From Citrus sinensis (lineage: Eukaryota; Streptophyta; Magnoliopsida; Sapindales; Rutaceae), in assembly GCF_022201045.2 (NCBI RefSeq), contig NC_068560.1, positions 34,311,001-34,375,000 on the forward strand: DNA of 64,000 nucleotides, read 5' to 3'. Of the stretch, positions 22,747-35,710 are shown in pieces. Every line of letters begins with the position of its first letter. The first letter of the stretch is position 1. A model generated the notes under the pieces. That model ran no database searches. It was not told the DNA's origin and saw only the letters and a program-made list of their open reading frames with translations. The position numbers and the translations under genes were made by a program.

Positions 22747-25700
22747 ATTTCTTTCTTGTAAGTTATAACTTAGTCAATAAGATCTTTCCACTGATATAAT
22801 TGTTTCAAACTTTCAATGATTCAGTCAGCAGGAATCCATTGTTGTCTGGAGAAATTCATGGCTTTTCTTGGGTTTCTCTTAGACAATTTGTTCCTGAATA
22901 AACTTTCACGTGGTCTCATTCTCTTTAATGTCGCCGCAGATCCTGGAATTTCTTTATCTTTTAACCTTTAATTTCCCTTTATTCAGTTTGCTACAGAGGT
23001 GGAACACAGAGGAATATAAAAAAAGTTAATCCCAGTATCTGCTTGGGAGCCTGAATGGTAGTTGTAAGATTCCAAAACTTTATTTCGCTTTACTTGCACT
23101 CTTTTTTGAGCGTTTAGATTTTGTGGGATTCAAGTAAATGACCATGACTGCTGAGATTAGAACTTGTGGACTCTGGCTAGGCTGTGTTGTTGTTTTATTT
23201 TATTTTTTTGAGTGTTTCAATAATTCAATTTGGGGACTCATTCAAAGTCAAGCTCAGGACTCTCTGGTTGGTCATTTTAGGAGCGACCAGAAGATAGGGT
23301 CCCATTTTTGAGATCATCATCAGTTAAGTCAGCATCCCTACTGACTGCTACTTTAATTAATAGATCACAATTTCATTTGGCAATAATTTAATGTACCAAT
23401 TTCATTGGGGTTCTGCTTGACTTCGTAACAAACAATTTCCGCCTTATGAATTATGATGTCGAACATTAAAAAGCAAAAGAATTTTGGAGTGGATGATTCA
23501 TTTTTTGGATAGACCTCTGGCTATCTCATTAATCTTTTTTTTAAAAGTAAAAATTGCACAATATTCAGGCATGAAAGTGCTTGTTTCCTTGTAATCAGTA
23601 ATTACTGTCATCCTCGTGATTATATATGTTTCCTTCAGGATTTGGATCTATTTCTTACCATCAATAATTAAACTTGATTGTGTTTCATAATTGCTTGAAT
23701 TAGGAGTGTCATTTAGCCGAAAAGCATGATCTCAAAAAATTGGAGCGACCATGATCGAGGTACAAACGTCCTACTTCCCACCCATAGCAATTGACTAATA
23801 ATAGTACAAGAAATTAACTAATAATAAATAAACTAGAAGTGGGTATCTCATTTGCAAGGCATGACATGGACAAGTTGCCATATTCAGACTTTCGGGCGAG
23901 ATGAATCAAGAAATTTATATGTAATCATGCGCATGTGAGATATTTAATGTCATCATTGCGGATTAGATAGTAATTCTTTGATTTATTTATTTTTATTATT
24001 ATTAAGTTTGGTTTCTTGCTACATAAGCCAAGAACGAACCTGTCCAAGCGGCCAGTTCTCTAATTGTAATTGCCCCCCCCCCGCCCCCCCCCCCCCACTC
24101 CGTGGTAAACCCCTTAATAGTTTAAATAACATTTTAAGGACCACCAATTATGAGCCCTAGCAATAATATTTAATTTAATTGGTCCACAACTTTTCACTCT
24201 GAAGTTCTTTATTACGGTGATGTTGAGATGTGTGACTGTTTTTCGTCTTACCAGGGGCAAACATTTTTCCTTTTTTTTTTTTTTTTTTTTTTTGGTTTTG
24301 GTTTTTTTAATCTCTTGGGTGAAGAAGAATAAATTTGTCATTGAAATGAGAACAGCCCAACTCAATACCTCACAGTCAAATGTCAGCCTTTTCTAGTTCT
24401 GGTATCTTTGATTTAACTAGTGGGCAGGCACGTTAATAATATTAAAAAGTCTAAATATTTCTTTTTTTAAATTGAAACCTTTCACGTGCAAGAATAGAAT
24501 ATCATTACAATTTTATATCTTCGGACGAATTAAATATGTTTCCTTCTTATGCGGGCTTTACTTGCGTAATAATCAAATTATTCATTATTGTTTGCGTTAT
24601 GATTGCAAGTTATATATTAAAAATTCTTAATTTTGTAGTCTTGGTAATATAATAATTGATAAGTCAAAAAATTGATATTTGTGAAGGTAAAAGTTGAAAA
24701 TAGAAATCATTCGCTGGAAAAAAAAAAAAGAAAAAGAAAAGAAAGAAACGAAAGAAAGGTTAGGTCTTTAGCTTGTTCCGTAATTTGTTCATTCATTATA
24801 TTATTGTATATGAAATTAAGAAACATTGTGAAATGTTATCCCATTGGTTTCCTTGAGTCATTAATTTAGATAATATTTCAATGACTCCTAGGGGCTAGGG
24901 CCATCGTATTTATACACACGTTCAAGCATGCTCCATTTTATTTTATTTTTTTTTTCCATTGAATAATTAATTTGAGAGTTAGATGAGAATATTGAATAAT
25001 TCTTTTATTTTATTAGCTGACAAGTTTGACCAAATCAGACTTCTTCCACGTATTGGAGAAAAGATTTCTAGGGACTAGGGACCTTCCATGTGCACTGCAC
25101 CGGTACATTGAATTGAAGTCTTCGAACTTGAAGGATCAATAACCCTTATTTTGGACCAAAAATTTAATTCTGTTTGGAATCATTCACAAATAGAGTGAAT
25201 TTGTAGTAGTCCCTTATTACAAGCACTAAATTGCTAATCTACTATCTACAACAAAAAGGGGGAAATTTATTAATGTTTCCACAACTCCTGTGTTGTATGT
25301 TATTTTTTTTTTTTGACTCTATTAAAACTTACGTGAAAGTAATAAAATATGCACCGATATATCTTTATTACAATATTATAATAAGCTGCGAGTAACATAT
25401 ATAAACTCAACTTGTTATCTTTCAGTCATGAGATAAGTCACAGCTCAAATGAGAAAATTTTAGAATAATTAGGACAGCATAAAACAAGCAGGGAAAAAAA
25501 TCTGCATAATAATAATAATAAACAAAATTTATTTTCTGTCTGCAGCATGCTTTTTATTTATTTTGGGAAAAAAAAAAAAACATTATCACATTCTTCTGCT
25601 TTAGCTGTGGCTGACTGGCTGTCGGTATATTTATTATTTATGCAACAGCTGCCTTGAACTTGAACCAAACCCAAAGAGTCTATCAACTCAAGACCACACG

Positions 25701-26930
25701 TTTGATGATATGCAGTTGTTAGTTTTTTGATTAAGAAGACAGATTCTCTTCTGTCATATTCTAAGCTCGTGTTCTTTATCACCTTCATATTATTAATTAA
25801 TTAATTTCTTTCTTTCTTTCTTATAGTTATAGATAATATGTTGCCATCAGAATCTATAATTGCCAGTCTTTTTGTTGGTAGCTGTCTTAATCATGTTTTT
25901 TTTTTTTTTTTTTTTTACAACTTCCATTATAATAATTTGAATAGTGTGCCCCGTGTAATGGAAGTTTGGGAAGACAAAAATTTTGAGATTTTAATGCCTT
26001 TATGTTATTTTGATTTTAAGGAAGACGAGGATAAGAAATTGCCATATATACACACACGGGTTTTGGATAATAATACTTGAGATTTTGCTAATCTTGTGAT
26101 AGAGTTGATGTTTCTTTCTAAATTATTAAGAGTCCCGTGGCCACATACTTTCACTCTATCAACTCTTTACCGCCTCAAAAACACTTGGAAGTTTGAATTT
26201 GTTAGTGTTCACTATTTTGAATAATAACATAGATTCAATATTTCTAATTTTTTTTTCTTAATACATATTGCGATTACAATTATTGTTCGTAAAAGGGAAA
26301 ATATTTATTTATCTATTTGTCATTATTATTTATTCATTTATTTTTTGCAAAAAGACATATACGTTTAATGGTTGGGTTTAGAGATTTAAAAATGAAATAT
26401 TTTTGTTTTTAAATCAAATTCTTTGACATTGGGATGCGTTCATTTGTTTTTGTCAATCCAACGAGTTTACAAAAACTTTGACAATGCAGTAACAAATATT
26501 TACTCTTCAACTTCAATAACATTATTACTCAAATGTTTAGAATAAGATTATGGTATTTTTAAAGATACTATACTCAAATTTTGGATATCATCAAATAACT
26601 TTGATACCCAAACTATATCTTAATATGATATGAACCGTTGATTAAAATATATGAAATAGATGAACTGATAACAAATTGTGTTTCACGAATCCATCATTAA
26701 TTTTACAAATACCATAACTCATAAGTTCACAGCACAATGCAACACAACCAAAAATAATAATAATAATAAATAAATAAATAGAACTTCCAATTAAAAACAA
26801 AAAAAACAAAAAACTGACATTTTACCATTACATAATGGCAATTTCAATTTTCGTCAACACAACAGCTTCTAGACGAAAGAATCAGACCGGGACCAATTCC
26901 GTCTATCCCCATTACGCGCCAACGTAGACT
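22747..26930. other. Long spacer without supported genes
   Basis: About 4.2 kb of AT-rich DNA. It contains a C-rich tract (24074-24097), poly-T and poly-A runs, and short frames without similarity or splice logic. I could not define any transposon ends. Confidence 0.4.
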
Positions 26931-26943
26931 CAGCTGAACCTGC

Positions 26944-27092
26944 CACGTGCACATACAAAATGACTGCGTCTTAGCCATTAACGTCTCCGCACGTGTAACC
27001 CATCTGAAGACCTAGCACTGTTCATCAGACAAGGACAGCGCGTTTCCGACCAACGGCCCGGATCTCGTCACATCCCGCGTGTCCGCTACGTG
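26944..27092 (+). promoter_or_regulatory. G-box/ABRE-like cluster upstream of the ROH1-like gene
   Basis: CACGTG occurs at 26944-26949 and 26990-26995, and TACGTG at 27087-27092, within 150 bp. These are ACGT-core sites bound by bZIP and bHLH factors, and repeated ABRE-type sites commonly give abscisic acid or light response. They lie 330-480 bp before the start codon of the gene at 27423. GA-repeats follow at 27171-27195 and 27404-27421 in the probable leader. Confidence 0.5.
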
Positions 27093-27422
27093 TGCGCTGC
27101 GTGTAAAAGCTTGACACGATCTTTAATTTCACCAAATTTTGTAAAATTTTTAATTTATCGGATCACATGCAGAGAGAGAGAGAGAGAGAGAGAGATGAAA
27201 AATAATGAAGGCCAATTTTCTAATAATGGTAATAATTTAATTATCCGTTCCTTTCTGACCTTTCTCTTTTCAACCACCATAAAACGCGGTCCAAATATCC
27301 CCAATATAATGCCGTCTCCTTGCGTTAGGGTTTCTCAAAATTCATCCACCATCATTCTTTCTCTCCTTTAAAAAAAAAAATATTCAAATAAAATATTTTT
27401 AATGTGAGAGAGAGAGACAGAG

Positions 27423-28595
27423 ATGCCCGCTACTACGGATTCATCAGCAGCGGCTTCTTTCACCAACATCGGCCGTTCAATTTTGAGTCTCCGACGCGAT
27501 CAGGTCCATTCGATTGAAGGGATGAATATGCAACACCACGACGCCGACACTGAGCTGGAATCCTTCCAGAAAAGAGTCACCGATCGCTTTCTCGACTTGT
27601 CGTCGTCATCTGACGAGTTGTTGACCCTCTCCTGGGTCCAGAAGCTTCTTCAGTCGTTTCTGATTTCGCAAGACGAGTTCCGTCAAATTCTATTTAGAAA
27701 TAAATCGCAGCTGCATAAGCCGCCCATGGATCGGTTGATTGCCGACTACTTCGAGCGGAGCGTGAAAGCGCTTGATGTTTGTAATGCCATTCGGGATGGG
27801 ATTGAACAGATTAGACAGTGGCAGAAACTCATTGAGATTGTGCTCATCGCATTGGATAACAAGAAGTTAATCGGTGAAGGCCATTTTCGTCGCGCTAAGA
27901 AGGCCATGGTCGATTTGGCCATTAGCATGTTAGATGAAAAAGAATCCGGTTCTGCTTTGGCCAACCGGAACCGTTCGTTTGGGCGAAACAATGTGAGAGA
28001 CAATCTTCATAAGTCATTGGGTCATTTTCGATCGTTGTCTTGGAGTGTTTCGAGGTCTTGGTCCGCGGCTAGGCAGCTACAGGCCATTGGGAACAATTTG
28101 TCCGCTCCTCGAAGCCATGAGATTATGGCGACCAATGGGCTTGCGAATTTAGTTTTTACCATGAGTTTCGTTTTGTTGTTTGTAATGTGGGCTCTTGTGG
28201 CTGCAATCCCGTGTCAGGACCGCGGATTGCAGGTGCATTTCTCCATGTCTAGGCAGTTCTCTTGGGCGGCACCGATGTTGATGTTGCACGAGAGAATTAT
28301 GGAGGAGTCGAAGAGAAGGGACAGGAGAAATGCTTCTGGGTTGTTGAGAGAGATTTATCAGATTGAGAAGAGCACTAGGCTGATGAATGAGTTGTTGGAT
28401 TCAGCTCAGTTTCCGATCACAGAGGAGAAGGAGGGGGAGGTTAGGCAAAGAGTGCAGGAATTGTCGATGGTTTTTGAATCGATAAAGCGGGGATTGGACC
28501 CTCTGGAGGGACAAGTGAGGGAGGTCTTTCATAAGATTGTGCGTAGCCGAACTGAGGGTCTTGATAGTTTGGGAAAAGGGAATGGTCCTGATTAG
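27423..28595 (+). CDS. ROH1-like protein (DUF793, BYPASS1-related)
   Basis: One uninterrupted frame of 390 residues with the family N-terminus, [14 protein letters not shown]. It continues with the ROH1/BPS1 core: [69 protein letters not shown] hydrophobic segment at about residues 236-260 ([24 protein letters not shown]) may be a membrane span. The last 100 residues are rich in charged helices. ROH1 of Arabidopsis binds the exocyst subunit EXO70A1 and affects seed-coat mucilage; BYPASS1 acts in a root-to-shoot signal. Lack of introns is usual for the family. The ATG follows a GA-rich leader and directly precedes the conserved block. Confidence 0.9.
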   Translation: MPATTDSSAAASFTNIGRSILSLRRDQVHSIEGMNMQHHDADTELESFQKRVTDRFLDLSSSSDELLTLSWVQKLLQSFLISQDEFRQILFRNKSQLHKPPMDRLIADYFERSVKALDVCNAIRDGIEQIRQWQKLIEIVLIALDNKKLIGEGHFRRAKKAMVDLAISMLDEKESGSALANRNRSFGRNNVRDNLHKSLGHFRSLSWSVSRSWSAARQLQAIGNNLSAPRSHEIMATNGLANLVFTMSFVLLFVMWALVAAIPCQDRGLQVHFSMSRQFSWAAPMLMLHERIMEESKRRDRRNASGLLREIYQIEKSTRLMNELLDSAQFPITEEKEGEVRQRVQELSMVFESIKRGLDPLEGQVREVFHKIVRSRTEGLDSLGKGNGPD

Positions 28596-28599
28596 TTTT

Positions 28600-30230
28600 T
28601 GATTCGGAAATTGATTATAGGTATCCAAATGTGAAAATTTGCAAATGGGGTTTTCATTTTCTCTTTCGGGAATGCCAGGATGATGAAGATGTAATTGAAG
28701 CTGGCACTGAGAATGCAAAAAAATAAAAATAAAAAATGTAAGGAGGAAAATTTTCTTTTGTATTTATTAGCATATATTGTGTAAAGAAAGTAGGATATGG
28801 AATTGGACCATCACAGTCCATGGTGCTGTTGTCCATCTTTTGTGTTTCTATTGTATAATCAAGTTTCTTAGTAAATTGCATCTTGTTTTTGTAGTTGATT
28901 TTTGTTTTCATACTTTTTCCAATTTTTGTTAATGATACATACAATTTTTTCTTTGAAAGAGCTAGATGCTATTGTAACTTTCTTATCACATTTTGTTTTT
29001 TAATGCAATGACAAGTTCCTCATGCTATCAGACAAGTCTCCGTTGCTTGTTAATCTTTTCTAATGAAGATGGAATCGGCAAATATAATGGTCCTCTGTCT
29101 TATTCATTTTCAGAATTTCAGTTACCTTTTGTGTTGAAAGAAGAATAAAGAATTTAATTTGAAATTCTCCTTTGGCTTAGATTCTGACTGCAATATATTT
29201 CATATAAGATGGTGTTTTCTTTTCAATACAACAATGGCCAGTCTTAAACATTCCATTTTCCAGAACCTTTCAATTTTGCAGTTCAATTTCACAAGGCTCT
29301 GATTCAAAGAATCAATATTTTCCATTATTTGTTTGTGCTACTACTCCTTAACTAGAACAACACTTTGTCGCATTTTCTTACCTTTGATTTATGCTGTTGG
29401 AAAGTGTTTCCTCTTGTATCTTTGTTCAGCATCTTTATTACATTTGATTTGTGCTGTTGGAAGGCTTTGCCTGTTTATCGTTGGTCATTTCTAGGTAAGA
29501 TTTAGACCTCAGGTAACATTAAATTGTTTATCCTGCTTACAGTAAAGCATTAGTTTGGTTGATTTCTGTGAGCTAGTGTTATTCAAACTAACAAGATGAG
29601 TATAGCCATAGTTGACATACCTGCACATTTGTGATTTTCTTGTGGTATACATAATTGCCAAGGCCAATATTACACACTTCTGTGTATGGCACCAGAAAAT
29701 ACCACGTCCAATTCTATGAAATATGAATTCAAATGTCAATACCAGGAAATTGGTTCAAATTATTTTTGGAGTTGGCCTCACTGGCTTCAATATTTAATGT
29801 TAACTGTAGGCTTGCTCTATCGATAACACATTGCTCCATTACAAGATTGTGCCACTGGTGATTGTTTTCACGGTTATCAGGAGCCACTTCTATGCTTTTT
29901 CAATGGTTTCCCATAAATATCTCAGTTATTACGGTAATTGCCAGAAATTTCTTTGCGTGTCGGCAAGATGACTTATCTGCAGTCAAGAAAGAGCTGCATG
30001 GATACGCTTGTAAAATCTCTGCTCTACTAATTTCTTTTGTGGTGTATAAGTCAGTTGTTACTCTTGTTTCTGATCATCAAGAATCTTCTTTGCTATTGTT
30101 TTAGGCCATTCTTGATAGATTAAGGCATCTCTGCTGTACCCAGCTGGGCCAATATCTTAAATGCTGAATGGTTTTGCTCTTAGCCTCAAGTGGATCAAAA
30201 TTTTTCTTCTAAGCACTTCCTTTCTTTATC
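28600..30230. other. 3' flank of the ROH1-like gene and spacer
   Basis: Up to about 28950 this is probably 3' UTR. The rest holds no confident exon. The stretch 29770-30110 contains exon-like composition and might be decayed coding sequence linked to the orphan exon at 30239, but I could not find a continuous reading. Confidence 0.35.
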
Positions 30231-30238
30231 TCTGATAG

Positions 30239-30418
30239 GTCAAGGGACCCTTATCCAAACAGAAGTTCTTTTGACCTGCATCATAGCAGCTGCACGGTTG
30301 GTGGAACATAACATCCCTGGAAAAGTTGCAAATTTGAGCCACATTTTCGATGCAAATGGAGAGGCTGCCAAAGAAAATGGCCTTGGTGGTTACGGAGTTC
30401 GATTTGTTGTCTTTCCAG
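30239..30418 (+). pseudogene. Orphan internal exon, family not recognised
   Basis: A 180-nt open block sits between a good acceptor (TCTGATAG) and a good donor (CCAG followed by GTTATG). It reads QGTLIQTEVLLTCIIAAA, then RLVEHNIPGKVANLSHIFDA, and ends GYGVRFVVFP. The composition and the length divisible by three look like a true internal exon. I do not recognise the family, and no flanking exons in phase are visible, so it is more likely a captured or decayed fragment than a live gene. A real gene with exons that I failed to see cannot be excluded. Confidence 0.3.
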
Positions 30419-31360
30419 GTTATGAAACCAAATCTTTAATTTCTGAAAGCTCTTGGTTTCTTTTCCTGGTCAAACTTGGCCCTTACTGTAAATGTCTTAT
30501 CTAGTGAGAATTCGCATCTTCTACTCTGAAATAAATGTCTTGGCTAGTGAAGTTTAAAAACTACATAAAATTTAGCATGTGTCAATCTATATAATATCTG
30601 AACTCAAGCAAATAAAACTTTAAATCAATTAACTCATCAATTAAAATATTAAAGGCAGAAAGTGAAAGTAATTGCAGAAACTTGTCTTGAATACCATAAC
30701 GCAATAGCAAATACATTACTCATAATAATTTCCTTCAGGGAATCTTTAAAATAAAAACTCAATACTAGGAAAAGAAATATTACGTCATTCATTTATGACA
30801 TTTCATTAAATCAAAGCATTGCTATTTGAAGCTTGAGAGTCTTGAAATGTAAATGGAAATCCTGTTAAGTTTAACTTCAAATGAGATTAATCTCCCTCTG
30901 TTCGAAATGTTAGTGAAGTAAGAGAATGAATTTAAACAAAACATTTGTTTCGAATTGGTGAAATCCCTCTTGATTTATATATAATTTTTTTTTTCATTTT
31001 GCTTTTGAAAATACAAATTATTCTATATATACATATTTTGCCTTTGAAAATACGAACTATTCAATTGTAGCTTAGATAGGGAAAATATGTAAAGACTAAT
31101 TTACTTATTATCACTGTCACAACCTAAGGCTTACAAATTGAAGTGCTCTACTTTGAAAACTCACAGAATTTCCAAAAACAAATTTTACGACTAATTATTT
31201 ATCTGGGACAATTGATAATGTTTATTTTAAAAGTCACCGTAAAACTGAACTAGCCCTTACGGTAAAATTGCAAATGGAAGTAGTTTGCGTTTAGAGGTCT
31301 TTGCTGGTGCAAGCCTCTAAACACTTTTTAAACTATATAATAGGATAACCTGCTGTTTTT

Positions 31361-31786
31361 ACCATCAGTTTATACAACAAAAAGATTAAATTAAAATGCA
31401 AGAGAAATAGAGTTAAGTAAATAAGAAAAATCTTTGAGAAGTCCGGTGAGGATGAATTTGCTATTAGTTTCTTCAAATATGAAAATTAGACCGGAGGGAT
31501 CTTTGGTGAGCCAAAGATCAGCCATGGAAGATTGATCATCATCTCTTGTACGAGTGAGCTTAAATCCCAATTCAAGCTCTACGGTTGCTGCTGCTTCTTC
31601 TTCTTCTTCTTATTTTAACTGTTTTTTTTTTTAAATAGAAGAACGCCAAATGATTATGTTCTTAGTACTAAATGGAGAATCAAAATTAATACAATTATAG
31701 AAAAATTGTAATGCAAGGCATTCTAACACATTGAAGTCACAATTTGGTGGCATTGTTTCTGGTGTGTGAATAAGAGTAAAGCACAT
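31361..31786 (-). pseudogene. Dead partial copy of the RTM2-like gene: exon 1 and flanks
   Basis: This block aligns with 43614-44024 in the same orientation: intron start, complete exon 1 and upstream region. The exon-1 equivalent, 31432-31582, is 151 nt with no indel and keeps an open frame (VELELGFKLTRTRDDDQSSM ...). The start codon has become GTA, and the donor GT has become AT. Exon 2 is absent. The block is therefore a segmental duplication that has lost expression as protein. Several amino-acid changes show it is not recent. Confidence 0.85.
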
Positions 31787-31789
31787 GTT

Positions 31790-33102
31790 TTAGTCAGATT
31801 TTGGTTGACCGATTGAAACCGATTGAAACAAATAAAATAGCTTAAGAGAGGAGGAATAGAGGGATGTGAAGCTGCCTTGTTATGTTTGATGCGTTCTCGA
31901 GCAGGTTGGCTGGGTGGTTTGAGTGTTTGATAAAAAGGGAAAAAAGATGTGATGAAAATGAAAATGAAGGTCACCAAACATGAGCTAAATATGTCCTTCT
32001 AAACATGAGTCGACGGTGGCTGATTACTCCACTCCAACGTTCAAGTTAGATTTTGAGTGATAAGTGGCACCTCAAGGTCAAATGGACCTTAAAGCTATCA
32101 ACAATGGAGAAAAGTGTTTTGAGAAAGAAGATAAGTAAATAATTTTTCCATAATGAAAGTTGGTTACCAGTTGGAAGAAATCCTTGAGCTTTGTAAAATG
32201 TGTTTGAAGGTCATTTTAGATATTTTGGACACATGACATTTAGTTAATGGTTGCCCTCCCTCAAGTGAGGGCGTTTTTGTGTAATTTATAAGGTGGTCTC
32301 AAGATGGTGACAAGCTTAGGTTTGGGAGGCAAAAAAAACCACCAGCTGCCTTTTTGCCTCTTATTTTATACATGTGGTAACCTCTCGAGCTTGTGGTTCT
32401 CCTACCTTTTTGGGACACTGCAATAGGTAGCTTACGTGCAATTTTCTTATTGCTCATCTTAGGAATCTCTATTCCCATTGGCACCTCATTCTTAGCCAAA
32501 AGATAGATATTTTTTATTTCTCACATGATAGCATTCTATTTATTACACTTTTAATTTCATTAGATCACTAATCTCATTATTTATTTTGTTTTTTAAATTT
32601 TATTATTATGATTATTGTAATAAGTCTTATAATATCAATCCATATGAAAATGATCTTGATACTTATCATTAGATTACTTATTATATACACTTGCATATTA
32701 ACTTTTACATCGTATCGAGCACACACCATCATGCACTGTTCACATGCGGCTCCAACCACCAAGATTCGATTTTTAAAAAAATACTGTTTGATGATGTGGA
32801 GTTTTCGAAACTGCCCTTTTTTTCGAGGAACTTATCTTTCGATTCCTGGTGAACTTTTTCGGCGTTCTGGTCAAACAACCTGCTCCTCGCTTTACAAACC
32901 ATCTAAGTGGGTGCATCAAGAGAAATTATTCTAAAAGAATTTCTCCAAAAGAGCTAGGTTGATCATCCCAAACTGGTCTTGATTTTATTACAGGAAACAA
33001 ACAATTAAGTATTCACTCAATTTCTACAATAACACACAAAAGAACTTTAAGCCTTTAAATGTGAACTAAAAGACTGTGGTCGGTGAGCACATGTGAATGT
33101 AT
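31790..33102. other. Spacer left of the retrotransposon
   Basis: No supported gene. The 108-residue frame at 32608-32934 is AT-driven and resembles nothing I recognise. Confidence 0.4.
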
Positions 33103-33107
33103 GTACA

Positions 33108-33660
33108 TGTTAGATTTATTTCTCACATTATGTGGACTGACATAAATCATTCTAATTATTTTCTATATTTTACCGAATTAATACGTGACTAAAGTCAAAT
33201 ATTGTTGAACAATTTTGACATACCCTGTACAGTAGTATATTATGGACAAGTATATCCTTAATTGTGTTATTTTCGCCCATAATGGGATGGGCAATTTTGT
33301 ACTAACACATGAGGGGTCCCTGCACTCAACCGCTGTATTTAAGTAACTTCAGCCCATTGGGAGTTAACTGTTGGAAAAATGCATGAGTGCAGTGCACCTC
33401 TCTCTCTCCCTCTCCCTCTCCCTCTTTTCTCTCCCGTGAGTGTGTGTACAGCAAATTTTGAAGCAAGCCGATCCTTGAACTGAGGCAAGAGAAAGGAATT
33501 CAGAAGCTAGATCAAGCAACTAGCAACTCTCTTGAGGCTCCATAACAAGCTTTCAAGGTCGGATTCATGGGAGATCACGGTAATTTTCGAAATTCCCGAA
33601 AATATGTGTTTAATTTGGAAATGCACGATTAAGGGCATAAAGTTTGTGTTTGTTTCATCA
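33108..33660 (+). repeat. 5' LTR of the Copia element
   Basis: 553 bp, TG...CA ends. A TATTTAA promoter-like motif lies near 33337, followed by a TC-rich stretch. It has one CTCCCT unit more than the 3' LTR and lacks the CAGTG insertion found there. Confidence 0.97.
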
Positions 33661-33662
33661 AT

Positions 33663-33675
33663 TGGTATCAGAGCC
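33663..33675 (+). other. Primer binding site
   Basis: TGGTATCAGAGCC, two bases after the 5' LTR, is complementary to the 3' end of plant initiator methionine tRNA, the usual primer of Copia elements. Confidence 0.95.
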
Positions 33676-34804
33676 CATGGTTATGCGTTTCCTTGTAAAC
33701 CATAGTTGTTTTGTTGAAGAAATCTCACTCATGGAATTTTTTTTTTATTATTTTCGGATTTTTCGAATTCTTCGAATTTGGACATATTTCCTCAAACGGT
33801 TGTTAAATAATGCATGAGTGATGATTTTGGAGCAAAGATATAATTTTTTCGTGTTTTTTTTTTGTGGCCAAAATCGGGTTGGTATGGATGTGGATGCTAT
33901 AAATGTACTGTACAATACTGTAGCAACAGCCCGAGGTTGAAGATGATGGGACAATTTCATTTGGATCGCTAAATTTTGTGAATTGTCCCTATGGCCCAAA
34001 ATCTTTGCAAACTTTTCGAAAGGGTCCTTCGAAAGGGTCCTTGACCGAGGGTCAACTATGTAAAAGATCAGTTTGGTCCCTTGAATTTTGAGAAATTATA
34101 GTATGGCCCAACAGTTTATTTTATTTTATTTACATTTTGGGCCAAAAGTTTTAATAGTTAAAACAGTAAACATAATTCTGAAAATTTTTCTTTTTAGTCC
34201 AAAATCCTTTCAATTTTGGCGATTTTTCAGAATTTTAAATTTTAAAATAATCCATCAGTTATTGAATCTTATGGGCATATCATTTATATATTTTATTGAG
34301 GCATGTAGATATTTTATTTGATTTAATATCTTGTTAATTTCATTTGACAAAATTTATTTAGCCTCAATTTTGTTAATATACGAAATATATATATGATGCA
34401 AAACTACAATTTAGAGTGATTGTGTATCTGCTTATCGTAGGACCAATCATGATAAATTATTTGGTGTTTTGCAATTGGTTGTCCATTTATAATTATGAAT
34501 TATGGATTATGTGATGGATTATTATTGTTATTACCAAGATCCATACGGGTGATGATACTGCCCTGTCGGCAAATCACTACTTGGTAGGATGCTTGGGAAG
34601 ATAAAGAGATTTGTTGAGTATTTTCTACTGAGTGGCTTAATTACCCTGTCGGTAATAGGTCAATGTTGGTGTTATATTCAACTTGTCTGCTTTATCTTTA
34701 GGTTAGTGCATTCCTATATTGTTAAAGGATGCCTAACATATTGTGTTGCTATTGGAGAAACTTAGAATGAGGAGTAATTGATTATAGCATGATTTTAGTT
34801 TTGC

Positions 34805-35710
34805 ATGCTTGATAATTCTTTTGTTATTGCTTCCTCAGCTCTAGATATTCTCTCCTTTCTCCAAGTAGCCTCCCTCAAGAATTTAACTGGGACAAATTTT
34901 GAGGACTGGCGTGAGTCCATTTTGTTTTATTTGTCTACACTGAATAGAGACTTGGCATTAAGAGTTTATGAACCAGCCAAGCCCACAGATAAGAGCACTG
35001 CTGCTGAAAAAGTAGAGTGGGCAGCTTGTGATGAATCCAATAGACACTGTCTGGATACAATGAAATACACCATTGATAGAACAACTAGAGATAGCATCCC
35101 TGCATGTGATAAGGCCAAAGATTACTTGGCAGCTGTTGGAAGAACTTTTAAGAAGGTAGATAAGGCAGAAAATGGTAACTATCTGAGGCTGCTTGCTAAC
35201 ACTCAGTATGATGGTGTTTCTGGAGTGAGAGAGCACATCCTTAAGATGACCAGTTACCATAAGAAGTTAAAGGACATGGATGTCAATCTGCCTGATGACT
35301 ACCTGGTCTTCCAAATCCTTGAATCCCTTCCACCACAATTTGGCAATTTGAGAAGCCAATACAATACTCAGAGAGACACTTGGAATATCACTGAGTTGAC
35401 TGCTTATGTGGTTCAAGAAGAGGAATCATTGAAGAAGGGGAAATCTCACACTGTCATGGTGGCCACTACTCAAGAGAGTGGGAGTGTGAAGAAAGGCTCT
35501 TCAAAGGGCAGCAATAAGTTTTTCAAGAAGAAAAAGTTTGGCAAGAAAACTTCACGTGGTACTTCTTCTACCACTTCTGGTTCCACTTCTGAGAGCTTTA
35601 AGGGAAAGTGCCACTTTTGTAAGAAACCTGGGCACAAGAGAGCTGACTGCAGGGGATTCAAAGCATGGTTGGAAAATAAAGGAATTCATAAGCAGGAGGG
35701 AGCCCAATGA
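34805..35710 (+). CDS. Copia gag polyprotein
   Basis: An intact 301-residue frame. The capsid part has the UBN2/Copia gag pattern: LTGTNFEDWRESILFYL, then LLANTQYDGVSGVREHILKM and LVFQILESLPPQF. A basic linker (SNKFFKKKKFGKK) leads to a CCHC zinc knuckle, CHFCKKPGHKRADC, at residues 269-282, which binds genomic RNA. The frame ends 19 residues after the knuckle at a TGA. In full-length relatives the frame continues through protease. The first ATG is used; a start slightly downstream is possible. This is the only element gene that looks functional. Confidence 0.9.
   Translation: MLDNSFVIASSALDILSFLQVASLKNLTGTNFEDWRESILFYLSTLNRDLALRVYEPAKPTDKSTAAEKVEWAACDESNRHCLDTMKYTIDRTTRDSIPACDKAKDYLAAVGRTFKKVDKAENGNYLRLLANTQYDGVSGVREHILKMTSYHKKLKDMDVNLPDDYLVFQILESLPPQFGNLRSQYNTQRDTWNITELTAYVVQEEESLKKGKSHTVMVATTQESGSVKKGSSKGSNKFFKKKKFGKKTSRGTSSTTSGSTSESFKGKCHFCKKPGHKRADCRGFKAWLENKGIHKQEGAQ

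Noticed and set aside
24074-24097. C-rich tract as a functional quadruplex or i-motif
   Set aside because: A homopolymer slippage tract in a gene-free spacer, with no supporting context; a similar one occurs at 53797-53812.
32608-32934. 108-residue plus-strand frame as a gene
   Set aside because: Its first half is AT-driven Ile/Leu sequence and no family similarity or promoter is seen.
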